From: Cristatella mucedo
Taxonomy: Eukaryota > Bryozoa > Phylactolaemata > Cristatellidae
NCBI GenBank assembly: GCA_009760855.2
Contig: WPIO01000035.1
Coordinates: 4,007,501 to 4,071,500 of the forward strand
DNA length: 64,000 nt
Reading direction: 5' to 3'
Shown: positions 34,215-45,440 of the stretch, piece by piece
Layout: each line of letters opens with the position of its first letter
Position numbering within the stretch: position 1 is the stretch's first letter
Made by a program: the position numbers and the translations under genes
Notes under the pieces: model-generated
Told to the model about the DNA's origin: nothing
What the model saw: only the letters and a program-made list of their open reading frames with translations
Databases searched by the model: none

Positions 34215-35870
34215 ACCGGAAGGTGATCATGGCCACAATGCTCAGATCCAGCTTGAAATCGGCTCTTGCAGAGCAATTCAGGCTCACAGGGCTTTTCGGA
34301 GAGTCAAATGTGTCAGGCTATCGAGACCGTAACATGGACACTACAAATGCTGCACCGGGAAGTTGTTACATCTGCAAGGCTACTCATAAGCTATTGCTTT
34401 ACCAAAAGGCTTTTCAACTACCGCATCGGCTTCTCTGTAATATTTTGGCTACCAATCGCTCTGCCGAAAGTTGTTAGCGATAGTGAGATTGCTTAAATTT
34501 AAGTAAAGTGAAGCTGTAACCGGTTAAAATCTGTCAACGCACGCATACGAAAATCACGTCGATCCATACATTCCTCTTAGGCTCAAATGATCTATTAAAC
34601 AGCTACAAACGAGCTGCACACTAAATCTGCAATAAAATAAAGCTAGGCCTCTAAGGATTTATGCAAGCTCTAATATTTTTGTCATCAAGAGCTGATTTTT
34701 GCATTAACAGCTTACCAGACTCCAAGTTTATAAATGTATATCTAGACCAGCATGTTTTGCCGTCTAATAGACCTGCATGATATAGGTGTGGTTGTATTGA
34801 AAACCTCATGCATGTTGCTGATATGAATGTACAGTGAACGAGCAGGCGGCATATGGCGTTAAATTAGATTTTCCAGTCGTGCTCTTAAAGACCATCAGGG
34901 ACAGAAGCTTTAGCTCTGCAGGTCTAAGACTACGGAACTCGCTTCCGGAATTCTTAGGCAGCCACGACTACTCTTCTTCTACCGACTATGGCTCATCCTT
35001 TTCAGCTGGCCTCAGCTGTTACGTCTATGATACTCACTACCTTGACTGCTTTTCCGACGCTGCTATGCTTCCCACTTTCTCTTTGTTGTGTGTAATGAAG
35101 TGTGTTGCCTACAGAGTTCGTACCAAAAGCTGCTTAGGCCGTGAGTGGGCTTTACAAAACTCTCCTGCGTAACACCCGCATAGTCTTTGTGGCTTCGTAG
35201 AGTGACAGTCGGAGATACATTACATTAAATTATTACGTTAAGCTAGCTCCAGTTTCGACAGACACACGATACTTGGTAGATCAGCCGGTTCATATTAAAA
35301 CCCTACAATGGCTCCGATTCTGGCAGCCAGCCAGTTTCTCAGCCAATGGAAAGAAGCTCACGGATGCACTGTTTCCTGACTACAACACCAAGAACTCCAT
35401 TCACACAACTCAGGCCAAGCCCAGTCTAACCATTTTAGATAGCTGCCGGCAATGAATGACATCACCATCTTTCCCGTATACTTGCAAAGCAAAGCTTTAT
35501 TTTACTCTAGCATTATTTTGAACTACTGAGCCGCTAATAGCACCGAAACCGGTCGACAGCTGGTTACGATTCATTGGGACGTAAAGATTAAAAGGCCATT
35601 GCTCATCTTTACAGACGGCCAGGGGCAGTATTCTCTTAAAGTTACCGACAAAGTAAACTATTGGAATTAGCTGTAGATGAGGTTTTATAAGCCCATAAAG
35701 CTTCTCGAGTTAATAAACCTGACGAGGGTTCGCAAATTAAACCGAGGATTGTAGTCAGAAAACTTAAGCCATAGAGTTCCATGTGCAATTAAAAACACCG
35801 ATTGCGAATATTTTACCTTGTGAAATCAAAGGAAACCTATCAGTAGCACGGAAAATCTTGAACTCGGGAA
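34215..35870 (+). repeat. diverged REP-A copy interrupted by a LINE
   Basis: The post-core block 'ctcagatccagcttgaaatcg...cttgcagagcaattcaggctcacagggctt' near 34240, a middle part near 34560-34720, and 'gcaccgaaaccggtcgacagct' near 35540 appear in REP-A order. The LINE at 34835-35240 lies between them. It is much more diverged than the copies at 12-30 kb, so it belongs to an older wave. Confidence 0.55.
34835..35240 (+). mobile_element. LINE type 2, C-terminal end and tail
   Basis: A 112-codon open stretch encodes the end of the type 2 protein ('RDRSFSSAGLRLRNSLPEFL', then 'CYVYDTHYLDCF'). The family's 3' end follows ('gagatacattacattaaatt'). The copy is 5'-truncated, as usual for LINE insertions, and comparatively young because the frame is still open. 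Confidence 0.85.
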
Positions 35871-35889
35871 ATCGGATGTAAGGCTTCAG

Positions 35890-36640
35890 AAGCCAGACCA
35901 TTTTATATCAGCTACTGGTCCATGCATTCGTGACATCTCGTCTCGACTTCTGCAACTCACTGCTTACAGGCCTACCAGCATGTGCGATCAGACGATTGCA
36001 GCTGGTGCAAAACTCTGCAGCTAGGCTTGTCTGTCGTGAGCGTCGCAGTTGCCACATTACTCCACTTCTCGCCGACCTGCACTGGCTACCAGTCAAGTAA
36101 CGGATTGACTTCAAGGTTTTGTCGCTCACTTTTAGGTCTCTTCATTCTATGGCTCCAGCCTACCTTTCAGATATACTACCCCATCAGGCAAAGCATCGTA
36201 CCACTCGCTTTTCGGAATCCAACAGTCTAGAAATACCTCGTACAAACCTTAAATCCTTTGGAGACCGTGCATTTAGCTCGTATGCTCCCACAGCCTGGAA
36301 ATCCCTCCCGACCTGCATCAGAACATCCCCTGACCTGACCACATTTAAAAGAAACTTAAAAACATACCTATTTAGGACAGCATTTAGTGGGTCCTTGTGA
36401 TTCGTCCTCGATGTGCTTATGCGTGCTGACACTGTTCATGCTGCCACTAACCACATTTGCATGCTGACCCAGTGCATGTAACCCCTAACCATGTTATTCA
36501 TTTTGTTTGTTTTTCAAGCATGATTTTACTTACTATTCTATTGCGTATCACTTTGCAGCAAATGTAAAGCGCCTAGAAAGAGATTAAGTTCTCTGAGGGC
36601 GCTTTATCAAGTGCAATATTATTATTATTATTATTAGCTA
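35890..36640 (+). mobile_element. LINE type 1, 5'-truncated copy with ATT tail
   Basis: Encodes, in two frames, the L2/CR1 C-terminal domain ('[20 protein letters not shown]' near 35950, 'PAYLSDILPHQAKH' near 36160, 'SFGDRAFSSYAPTAWKSLP' near 36255, 'SPDLTTFKRNLKTYLFRTAF' near 36330). Its 3' UTR has 'catgctgccactaacc', a conserved 'aaatgtaaagcgcc...tctgagggcgctttatcaa' end, and (ATT)n at 36614-36637. This is the cleanest tail of the type, with few breaks. Confidence 0.9.
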
Positions 36641-37429
36641 CCTCAGTGTCGGTTCACGGTGTGGGAACAAAGCTACGTTTTTCAGTGTTGTTACTGACCT
36701 CGTTGAGCCCGCTACTGTAGTAACTTACATCGTGACCGATTCTGAACACGCCGTTGATGAGATAAGGCACTGATTCTCTGTTAATAGATAAGCTGCTGTT
36801 GGACTTCGTGATCACATGTACCCAGGCTAGGTTCAGTTGGCTGGGACGAGATGGATGTAACCTGATAAGGGCCACCGGCTTGGCCGGGGTCTGGCCTTTG
36901 GGTGAGGCCGGGTATGCACTGACGTGAGTTCAGGCGGTGGGGGCTCGAGGGTAACGAAAGTTGGAAGACCAAGTCGTGGTTTTGCACCATCCCGTTCTTG
37001 CCGAGCTATGCATCTGAATGAGTTCAGGCATACTCCGTCGATGCGGCTGGAAGCATGGCAACGAGAACCCAATTCCTGAGTTCAATTGGATAGCACGTGC
37101 ATCGTTACGGCTTACATAGTCAACGTTACCCCTGTAGCGAGTAGTTCATGTCCTTCCTCGATGAATTTTAGGTGAGCTATGATTTGCAATCTTTGGAATC
37201 CCCGTTACTGTTGCAATTGACATTACAACAGCCAATGTCGTACCAATGTCATCTTGGCTGGTACTTGAGTGAATTGTCGCACGTACTCTAGATTGCTTCT
37301 GCCCGAGATGGCCCTCTTGTATTACTCTAGCTTAGCCGCGTGGCGAGAGGCTGCGATGGCCAGAGTATGGCAGGGCTTGGTGGGAGACAGCCTCTGCCCC
37401 TGGATCTCGGCTACTCATACATGAAGCCC
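36641..37429. other. moderately GC-rich interval without recognised gene
   Basis: Overlapping minus-strand frames of 64-79 codons (36654-37526) are Pro/Arg-rich and have no motif I recognise. A decayed transposon or exon cannot be excluded. Confidence 0.3.
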
Positions 37430-37690
37430 TGGTTTGGCTGAGGTTTTTACACCTGTAAATATACCTGTAACTTTCTGAACAATTGTATGAAGCGGCTAGA
37501 GAGTATATTCTAACACCAAAAAGCACAGGTAAGCCAATAGCTTATGCCTAAGTTGGCTTCAATAAAACTGATTACTAATTACTCAGTGCGTATGTCGTAT
37601 ACATTCTGACCTACCGATTGAGATTCAAGCCCATCCAAATACTTAAGATTCACTACCCCTATTCATCTCATTCTTGTAGTTTGATGTTTT
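37430..37690 (+). repeat. REP-A middle-section fragment
   Basis: 'gagagtatattctaaca', 'gttggcttcaataaaactgat', 'ctcagtgcgtatgtcgtat' and 'ctacccctattcatctca' follow 29145-29320 in order. Confidence 0.5.
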
Positions 37691-38030
37691 GACGGCCAGT
37701 TCTGGTCCTCTGCTAACCACTGGTGAACAGAGGCTGGATTCGTCATCTGGGTCTGGAGGTGTATAGCTGTGGCCCACCTCTAATAATTAATTGATAGGGG
37801 TCGGCCGGTGCTGAGCAGTTATTGCGAACCCTAAAATTGAGTCAAGCCGGCTCTGTACAGCCGCGGTTGAGGGAGGGAGGGAGGGAGTAATGGGCAATGG
37901 TAGTCGTGATTCCCTCTGCTCCGTGCTTCGTAGAATAAACCGTTAGTGTTGGCCGCCAGCTGGCGCTCTGTTCAGTTTTCGTCGCCTTATCAGTCTATAG
38001 TGCCAAGCCACCGAATTTTTTGCATTTAGT
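37691..38030. other. GC-rich interval with GGGA microsatellite
   Basis: Contains (GGGA)n at 37869-37887 and GC-rich sequence on both sides. No gene signature. Confidence 0.5.
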
Positions 38031-38318
38031 CACTAGAGTAGATTTTCGATCAAAGCCATATCGAGCACATAGAGAAGCAAAATTGACCCTCAGCTTACTA
38101 ATTCTTATTGAACCCTGTCGAAGGATATTGTGGGCTTTACTACTGGTAGTGCCCTACAGTCAATTCATGTAAGTGTAAGTATGTAAGTTTCAGCTTTGCA
38201 ATGGTACATCCCTCGGAAACCAAAGACTCTGATTACCCGGAGCTGCAGTCTGAGCCATCAAAGCAACTCCAGCTGTGAGCTATCTGGCTTTGTTTTAGGT
38301 CAGAGCAACAGCAATATC

Positions 38319-38681
38319 TTAATGCCTTCTCGCCTCTGATTTTTGTTGATTGTTTAAAAACCGTTGGTAACGCATTCCAAGTTGTTCGTCTTGCAGCGAT
38401 TCAACTTTTTTACTTGTAACCCAGCAATACGAATGCCCTCGTCTGTCTGTTTTAATCATTACCTTGAGTTCCGAAAACCAACAAAATAGACTGGAGTGAT
38501 TGCCATCTAAAGCCCTTATCTTGGAGTCATTTAATGAAGGATGGTACAACGTATAAGCTTGCAACTGATTTAGGCTTACAGCTGCTAAAGACACGAGTGA
38601 ATAAATGACGTTTGTAGAGGCCAAGCAAGGGATGCCAGGGACGTACTTAATTTGTTAGTGTTCGCTGGTTAGATGTCAAAA
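38319..38681 (-). CDS. unidentified open frame, possible exon
   Basis: The minus-strand frame is open for about 120 codons (38681 down to the stop at 38319). Its second half looks protein-like: 'SSLFCWFSELKVMIK', 'GHSYCWVTSKKVESLQDEQ', 'LGMRYQRFLNNQQKSEARRH'. Charged, Gln/Asn-rich, helix-like composition at the end fits a real C-terminus. I recognise no family, no clear donor site, and no neighbouring exon. It could be a terminal exon of a host gene, a transposon fragment, or chance. Confidence 0.25.
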
Positions 38682-38689
38682 GATAATCG

Positions 38690-40405
38690 CTTCCGTTAAA
38701 TGAAAACACTTTTTTGATGAGCTAGCAATGAATAATTGCTTGCATACTCGGCAAGAATATAACTAGTCAAAATGCGGATAAATACGCAAAACAAATATAA
38801 GGCAGGAAAGAATAAAGTGGAAACAGAGCGAGCCCCAAGATGATGTTGTGAAACTAGCCCTGCAATATCACAGGGTCGATTCTTGGTTGCAAGTCCGGCG
38901 TGTTCAGCTAGGCTTAGACGCCCATTCACATTCACACCACAGTGCAATCTCAGAGGAAGTCGGTTGTAATCAGAAGGTAAGCACACAATTAAGAGATGTT
39001 TTTTATTTCAAATATTAATACTCCAATAATAATATTTATATAGATATCTAATGCACCAGTAATACGTATATTACGAATGTGGTTTTACAATTGAATATAG
39101 CATTGCCAACTAAAATTGTTAAAAACGATAATCTTTTCTCCTGCCGTCTTCTCACAGAATTTACGGTTTTTGCCGATATCGTACATGCTTCCTTCTATGG
39201 TACTTACCTCCTTCAGCACCTGTAACCACTAGAAAATGCTTCTAGAATTTTCTCCGTTTGATGAAACGAGGGTTTAACCGAATCTCTGCCGAAAGACTCA
39301 CATTCTCTAGTAGCGAATCAAAATTTTAACTTCGAAGCGCTCGTGTCATTGGGAGAATAGACTATTTATATTGAAATGTAATGACTCCATGTGAAGACAC
39401 AGGCTGTTTTCGGGCACACCAATGCACTTTCTTAGTTCTCAGTACTATGTCAAGCTTGATTTATTTAGAGTTTCTAATCAGCAGGCCTTACGATCATAAA
39501 ACATTTGAAAATATGTGTATGTAGAAGAAACTTAGCAAGGCCTGCATTGGGAAAAATATCCATAAAAATGCACTTGAAAAAAGACAGTAGTGCAGATAAA
39601 TCTGCATGTGCAGATTAAGGCATGTAATCAGTTTTACGTGTACATAAAGCTAAATATACCGGCATTATCACTTGTCTAAAATGTAACAACACTTATATAA
39701 TCAACCTGCGTAGGAGGACCAGGTGGTCTGATGACAGTTGTCACGTGATACTAGTTCAGATGGATGACCGAAGCAAGAAGTGCAAAAAAAGTGTGCTGAA
39801 GGATTAACATAGAATCTTGAATAATTGGATTCAGCACTGCATGCAATGCTAGCCAATGCAATTTATTTAAAAAATAATTGGAAAGATTTGGTACCATTTA
39901 AAAAAAATAATACACAATTTTTATAAGCTTGAATTCTTAAAGCTTGCAATAATGCCAAATAAATTAGTTATCTTACATTGTTGGGGACTTTTTCCGGCTT
40001 TCAATATTGACATCTTTTTCAAATGGTTTGTTTTGTTTTTTATTGTTTTGCATTTTGTAATACTGTAAAATTAGAGTTCCTTGATGCAATAAGTATCCAA
40101 CAGCAATGGTTTTTGCACCTGCGTTTGTCAAGATGGAGGCAATTTTTAATTAGCTAACTTAATTGGCCGATTTCTTGCTTAGCCTTGATATTGATTCGAT
40201 TACTTGAATTGCCTAAAAACTGGTCTGGCCTACATTTGCACTTGCATAAAACCATACGTCTTAGTCTCTGATTTCTTCTGAATAACTTACTCATTTGTGG
40301 GGATGTGTTTGTGAGAGATGGATACTAGGCACAGCCGCACATCATTTATTCGCTTCGATTATGCTACCAAAGCAATCCTTGGGAAACCAACTTTTCATAG
40401 CCCAC
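38690..40405. other. AT-rich interval without recognised gene
   Basis: Long A/T runs and no domain, exon or repeat family recognised. Near 38878 a weak B-box-like 'gggtcgattct' occurs without an A box at the right distance. Confidence 0.5.
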
Positions 40406-40409
40406 TCGA

Positions 40410-40970
40410 AATAATAATAGTGCAACAATCGACAGAGCGCCCTCAGAGAACTCAATCTATTTCTAGTAAATTTAAAATTGCTGCTAAGTAAGCACGCTTG
40501 AATGGTTGGTGGTAGCATTTTCAACAAACAAAATGCATTGCATTATTAGGGGCAACATGCACAGGGTCAGCATGTACATATGGTTAGTGGCAGCATGTAC
40601 AGAGTCAGCAAAATAAGCACATAAAGGACGTATGACAATGACCCATTAATTGCTGTGATAAATAGGTGCTCTTTTTAGTTTCTTTTTAAATGTGGCCAAG
40701 TCAGGAGATGTCGTGATGCAAGTCGGGACTGAGTTCCAGGCTTTGAAAGCATGAAATCACAAGCACAGTTTCCAAAGGATTTGAGGTTTAAGTTTTGATT
40801 TATACAAGGTATAGGTATTCGATTCGATTCAAAAAGCTGGTGGTATCATGTTTAACCTGGTGGGAGAGTAGATCTGATAAGTAGGTTAGAGCCAAATAAT
40901 GAAGCAACCTGAAAGCGAGTGACAAAAAGCACCAAGCAATGAATTCTGCGAAGTTGTTCTTGCCTAGTAG
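40410..40970 (-). mobile_element. LINE type 1 3' fragment (minus)
   Basis: On the minus strand it reads from the C-terminal domain ('ttaaacctcaaatcctttgg', 'gcctggaactcagtcccgac', 'gacttggccacatttaaaaa') through the 3' UTR ('gctgccactaacca', 'tgctgaccctgtgcatg') to 'tctgagggcgctctgtcg' and a short ATT tail (about 40412-40420). It is decayed, with no long frame. Confidence 0.85.
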
Positions 40971-41874
40971 GCTAATTGAGGTGGCAGGATGCAGTGTTTA
41001 CAACCAAGTATTCTTTCCAGATATTACCACCACCTTGTGGTAACATTTTCTGACATTTTTGGTTTAGCACTGAATACATACTAGCCCGCAAACACATGCA
41101 TCCTATGTATATGCATATACCTGCACCTACGCAAACAATAATGTTTACATAAGCATAAGCGAGCCTTGTGCACTATGCATCCATTGGGAATACCGAATCT
41201 TTGATTTGTATGGGCGCATTTTGTATGCCAAACGATTTGAAGGAACGGCAAATATTATGCAGACGTGTGAGCATGGCAAATTACATATGACAAGATCTGA
41301 AGCATCAAGCTAATAAACTGCAGTACTGACTCTTCAGTGAGCTGCCCAAAATCACAGTTCGGGGCAGAATCAACCCCATGGTACTTTTAAGAGCATTAAT
41401 CAAAGTGAACGCAAATGAGACAGCAGGGCATACCAGACACAGTAGCACCAGGTGTCAGGCCAATTGACTAGGGCATGTGTACAGCAGCCAGCACAAAGCT
41501 ATGAGCAGCTTAGTCAAGATCTAGGCAGTCAATCGATTTAGCCAGTGCATGCCCAACTCGATGCCAAGTGGCTAGTAAATTCGTGCATGATGCTTCAATG
41601 AGTTTACAGGTGAGCCACCATTGTAGTGTCTAGTAAAACGCTTTCGACAAAAGAATAGTAGCTGCTCGAATTGTTCCCGAATCAGGCTGCCTGAGTTAAA
41701 CCGCTCTGCCTCCACCGTTCGTTGACTGGACATTATAGGACACTTCTTTATCAGTAGCCTCACTGCCACCCGATGCCTCGTTGAACGATTAGACTGGTGC
41801 CGGCTTCGATGTGGCCCTCGGCATCAGCACCTCCTGAACTTCGCTAAGGCCCCCAGAGGGCCCAGGCAACTCAC
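40971..41874. other. interval without recognised gene (possible CDC37 3' flank or intron)
   Basis: A 65-codon minus-strand frame (41572-41769) is unconvincing. If the exon at 41875-41924 is real, this stretch should contain the last CDC37 exon, but no 'DSGLWVP'-like sequence was found. Confidence 0.35.
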
Positions 41875-41924
41875 GGCTTCACGTGGCATACGGCCTTTTT
41901 CGGATCCATTTCGCCAATAATCTT
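41875..41924 (-). CDS. tentative late exon of CDC37
   Basis: A 50-base minus-strand segment bounded by a good acceptor ('ctgctaccgcag') and a consensus donor ('gtgagt'). It encodes 'KIIGEMDPKKAVCHVK' plus two bases. Vertebrate CDC37 has 'ISKMDPTDAKYHMQ' near its C-terminus, so M-D-P, A and H line up. It lies downstream of, and on the same strand as, the two firm CDC37 exons. The match is short and could be chance. Confidence 0.3.
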
Positions 41925-42224
41925 CTGCGGTAGCAGTATGTCATTCCAGTCAACCATTCAGTCATAGACTAAAAGAGCATCGTGCAGCTGGTAAGAGCTG
42001 CCAGCACAATGTGGATGAGGCAGGTGCCATAGTGCTCACCAACAGCTCCACAGAGAGCCAGGAGAACCACGTGGAAGTCATACTGATCTATTACACTAAA
42101 ATTCGATGCACTTCTCGGCTGTAGCAGCAGGCCTAAAGCTCATGCATGCATTGAACATAAAATCTGACACATCGAGGTGGAAAGGCCACAGGGCTGCTGG
42201 CAGCTATGAGTCTGCCATGGGGAA

Positions 42225-42360
42225 GGCTCTCACCCCACAAAAGTCAAGGTAATTGTACTTGACAACGCGAGGTCGTGGGCTAGAGACCCACGCGATATGT
42301 GAAACACCCGATAAGAGATCAAGTTCTCTCAAAACGCTATGCAAATGAATTAGGTATATT
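42225..42360 (+). mobile_element. SINE-like repeat, copy 2
   Basis: A tRNA-like part ('ggtaattgtacttgacaac', 'gaggtcgtgggctagagacc', with an altered pol III B box) is followed by 'gtgaaacacccgataagaga', 'caagttctctcaaaac' and 'gctatgcaaatgaatt'. The body matches 21470-21510. It lies in what would be a CDC37 intron if 41875-41924 is an exon. Confidence 0.5.
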
Positions 42361-43215
42361 ATGTGTCAGTGTGTCTCTGTGTGCATGTGCATGTATAGAT
42401 ATGTGTATGTATAGACAGTTTTTTTAAATATTTCCATCAAGAGACCAGAGTTAAAAGCTTGCAAACATGACTGGTTTTTGACGACCAATTGTAGACTCGA
42501 ACATAGTGCCTGACATTTCTATATAATATAATTGTGCAATCAGTCCATAATAGTTGGCATTGCCTTATCCATGCCAACGCACACTAATTCACATCCCAGT
42601 AGGTTCTAGAAGCCCAAGAAGAGCATCATGAAATAATTCCACAATATCCTTTGCCCATTAAAGTTGCAGGAAAAATCCAACGTTGTTTTAAAAGGTAAAA
42701 GTGAGTATCCTGTTACCTGGTCATTGTGCATGCCATAAGGCAACGTAGATGCTTTTTCTTAAAGTAGATAAGTATTATGACACAAAATGAAAAAATGTTT
42801 TAAAATAGTTACAAATTGCAATTAAATTCGTCCAGCGAGCTCTAATACATTCGACCAGTGTCCACTACAAGCCAGCAGCAAATTATGTTTTGCAGAGATA
42901 CTAGTGGTCAGAAAGTTGATTACAAAGCCAGTGAAAACTTGGCTACATGAGTAAACATTGATTTGAAATGAAAGAAACGATCAATTTTTATATAACCATA
43001 CAGCAATAATCATTTAAAAAACACCACTTTCCATGATAATAGCAGTTTAAAATATTCCTGTTTTATTTGTAGCATTCTTTTCTGATGCTTTTTTACGATG
43101 TGTACAGTGGAAGTAGTACAACTAGTTCAATACAGTTATGTTGCTGGCACTTTGAAATAAAGGATCGTGCCTGAAAAATAGCTTATCTTGTTGTAAGGAG
43201 CAGAGGCATTTTAAC
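42361..43215. other. AT-rich interval, no recognised feature
   Basis: Mostly AT-rich. No missing CDC37 coding sequence (for example around 'DPRACF' or 'LGPGGLDP') could be identified here by eye. Confidence 0.4.
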
Positions 43216-43269
43216 CTGCATCACAACATCAGGAGGTGTTCCATGGCTCACTGATGCTGCCTGTGACTG
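43216..43269 (-). CDS. very tentative CDC37 exon
   Basis: An 18-codon segment in phase with the firm upstream exon, with acceptor 'ttgtttag' and donor 'gttaaa'. It encodes 'ASVSHGTPPDVVMQ', compared with the near-invariant 'QVAHQTIVMQ' of CDC37. V, H, T and VMQ align only if three residues are inserted in a normally invariant motif, so this may be chance or a decayed exon. Confidence 0.15.
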
Positions 43270-44334
43270 CTAAACAAGACTTCGAAACTCGATAGCATTG
43301 TGTTACCTTCGGTAAAAAGAAGACTCATCCACAATACTAGCTTAGGGAATGTATAAAGCATAACTATTGAATTTACAATTGTTTTCTAAATTAATATGGT
43401 AATTAGTAAGAGAGAAAAACGAGAGGTAAGAAGTTTGCTATCAATGGAATTTAGGGAAACTGACTGACCATTCAAGCAACTGCTACTTCTGAACGGCTGA
43501 CTCTTGTAAATGTCAAGCTGCCAAGAACCTGCGAGCCTACCGTCGTGCATCCGAACGTTACGTCATTTATTTGCACTATTACCACACTCCCCAGAACTTC
43601 TGTCTATACGTAAACGTAGGGGCCCACGATAATCAAGAACCACGTCGTAGACAGTCCTAAATTAGAGTAAGGAAATAGTTAGAAACTGTTGGTTTATGCA
43701 TTTCGAAGAGACTGCCTGTTATTACATATCGCTCACAGCCTCGGCATATTCGAGGGGGAGAGGAGTTTTAATCATCTCGGACGTGAGAGTATGCAACAAA
43801 ACTAAAATAAGAAAGGGCGTCAGTAAAACATTTAGCAAACAACTGAATCAAGTCAATTCGATTCAGTTAAGAAAATTCTCCTGGCTTGTTAAGCGGCAAT
43901 GCTAATTTAATGTAAGCCCTCACAATCTATTACTTATTTTCATGAGCTGTCGTCAAAGTTTAGCCGCTGGAAAATTCCTGCATACGCAAGTAACGTGCCA
44001 CAACCCTCCTCTTGTTATAGAGACGCAAACTAGAGAGACTTTAGATAAGGCTTTCAAGTAAAGTCTGTAAAAGCTTGTGTATTGCCTTTAAAATGCAGGT
44101 TTGCTTTAGTAATCAGTAGTTTTGTCAAAGCAACATCAACAGGATATACATGCTCTCACGACCCCCTTTAGTAACGGAAAGCAGGTCAGTGACAGAAACG
44201 CTCATTTCGTGGCGGCCAGCTTATTGTGCGTAGGCTCGCACAGAACGGCATTAGGCACTATGCTATGCCGCTAGGTAAGCAGCAGGTCAAGCCTACTCAG
44301 CAGAGCCTTCGGCGTTCCATACACCTGCACCCAC

Positions 44335-44487
44335 CAGCTCGAGGTCGATGCACCACAGGACGAGATAGTTGGCCGTCTCGTCGCAGGCCAAGTGAGGATG
44401 CTCGGTGAGGAACTCGAGGCTGTCGTCGAACTTTCTGAACAGGTCGTATTTCTTCACCAGCTGCTCGTTCTGTTCAGTGAAGCGTTT
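44335..44487 (-). CDS. CDC37: Hsp90 co-chaperone CDC37, internal exon
   Basis: A 153-base exon (51 codons, phase 0 at both ends) between acceptor 'cctgtctag' and donor 'gtgggt' on the minus strand. It encodes 'LVKKYDLFRKFDDSLEFL' and 'CDETANYLVLWCIDLEL', matching human CDC37 'IKHFGMLRRWDDSQKYL' and 'CEETANYLVIWCIDLE'. CDC37 is the cytosolic co-chaperone that loads protein kinases onto Hsp90, and this part belongs to its middle, Hsp90-binding region. The exon is GC-rich compared with its AT-rich surroundings and has no stop or frameshift. The next exon should begin near the 'EEKCALMEQVAHQT' equivalent. Confidence 0.88.
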
Positions 44488-44747
44488 CTAGACAGGAGAG
44501 CGAGAGGAGAACAGGTGGCAGCAGCACGTAAGACTAAGCTCAAGGGCATGAACTGAGAAAGCATGTTTACTCGAGCATTGAGCATTGGCTGAGCTACAGA
44601 CGCAGGTGGCTCGATGACTACTTGCAAGAGATACGAGCTGCTATAGGCAAGCAATCGTTTCTGGCAACCATGCTCTCCCCTCCTGCCTGCCTTCTAGTGC
44701 TCAACAAGCCACTACTACCGCGAAGTGAGACAACCAGGTGGCCCTAC
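44488..44747 (-). other. CDC37: CDC37 intron
   Basis: A 260-base interval between the two firm exons, with 'gtaggg' at its 5' end and 'cctgtctag' at its 3' end on the minus strand. Both flanking exons end in phase 0, so removal restores a continuous frame. Confidence 0.85.
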
Positions 44748-44864
44748 CTGCCTATCCATCTTTTCCTCGTCAGTCAAGACTTCCTTTTTCCGAGGTTCAC
44801 TCTTGTTAATGATAGTCTTTCCTTTCCCATCGTGAGAAATGGTGTCGATGTTGAGCGGCGTGAG
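44748..44864 (-). CDS. CDC37: Hsp90 co-chaperone CDC37, upstream internal exon
   Basis: A 117-base exon (39 codons, phase 0 at both ends) from acceptor 'gtttgtgtag' to donor 'gtaggg'. It encodes 'LTPLNIDTISHDGKGKTIIN' and then 'KSEPRKKEVLTDEEKMDRQ', matching the CDC37 segment 'MPWNVDTLSKDGFSKSMVN' and the charged linker that follows. Joined to 44335-44487 it gives an uninterrupted match of about 90 residues. The N-terminal kinase-binding part (MVDYSxW start, coiled coil) must lie further upstream at higher coordinates but was not found in the window, perhaps because a LINE-filled intron separates it. Confidence 0.85.
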
Positions 44865-45019
44865 CTACACAAACTTTCGTTTTAAGGCCACCAGAGAGAA
44901 TGTGCTGCCATGCCAGACAAAAGGAAAACCACCATGCAAAATGAATTCGTCAAGACATTAAGCCTCTGCGGCTGGTGATGAATAGGGTTACCAATTTAGC
45001 TATATGATCCCAGAGACTC

Positions 45020-45440
45020 AGCAATGTGGCTCCTTTGCTGAAGAAGTTGAGATGGCTCATTGGCTATCACTGGATACAGAGCAAACAATTCATATTCAGA
45101 ACCATACAGCTACCATGGCTTGGCTCCCTGGTGCCCAAGGCCGTGTAAAAAATGAATTATTTGTTCCATTCTTATGCTAAAAATCGTTTGGCAAAATAAT
45201 CAACTGTTCTGCAGGTCTTAGGCTATCTAGTTGTTATGCAACGAAATCTATGCTTCTGCTGGAGACTGTGGGACATTTATTCTAGCCGTACTGAGGTGCT
45301 ACTTCCATGGTGCTCACTACTTCAACTGCCCTCTTGACTAAGTTTTTATTCTGACCACTGCCTACAGTATGAGATGATCGCCGAACGAGCTTGAAAGGCA
45401 CTTAGGCGAGAGCTAGGACATTCTGCTACCGGGGCTGCTG
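45020..45440 (+). mobile_element. LINE type 2, decayed C-terminal fragment
   Basis: In shifting frames: 'AP(L)LKKLRWLI..HWIQSK' near 45030-45085 (compare 'LLKELGWMPVEQRIQSK' at 5406), then 'ctgttctgcaggtcttaggc', 'gctacttccatggtgctcac' and 'cttgaaaggcacttagg'. It sits just upstream (minus-strand sense) of the CDC37 exons, probably in an intron. Confidence 0.65.

Noticed and set aside
38860-38910. Possible pol III B box 'gggtcgattct'
   Set aside because: No A box at the right distance, and no second copy seen.
43503-43665. Plus-strand frame 'CKCQAAKNLRAYRRASERY' and overlapping minus-strand frame 'VYDVVLDYRGPLRLRIDR'
   Set aside because: Both strands look equally protein-like and neither matches a family I know. 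Ambiguous, so not annotated.
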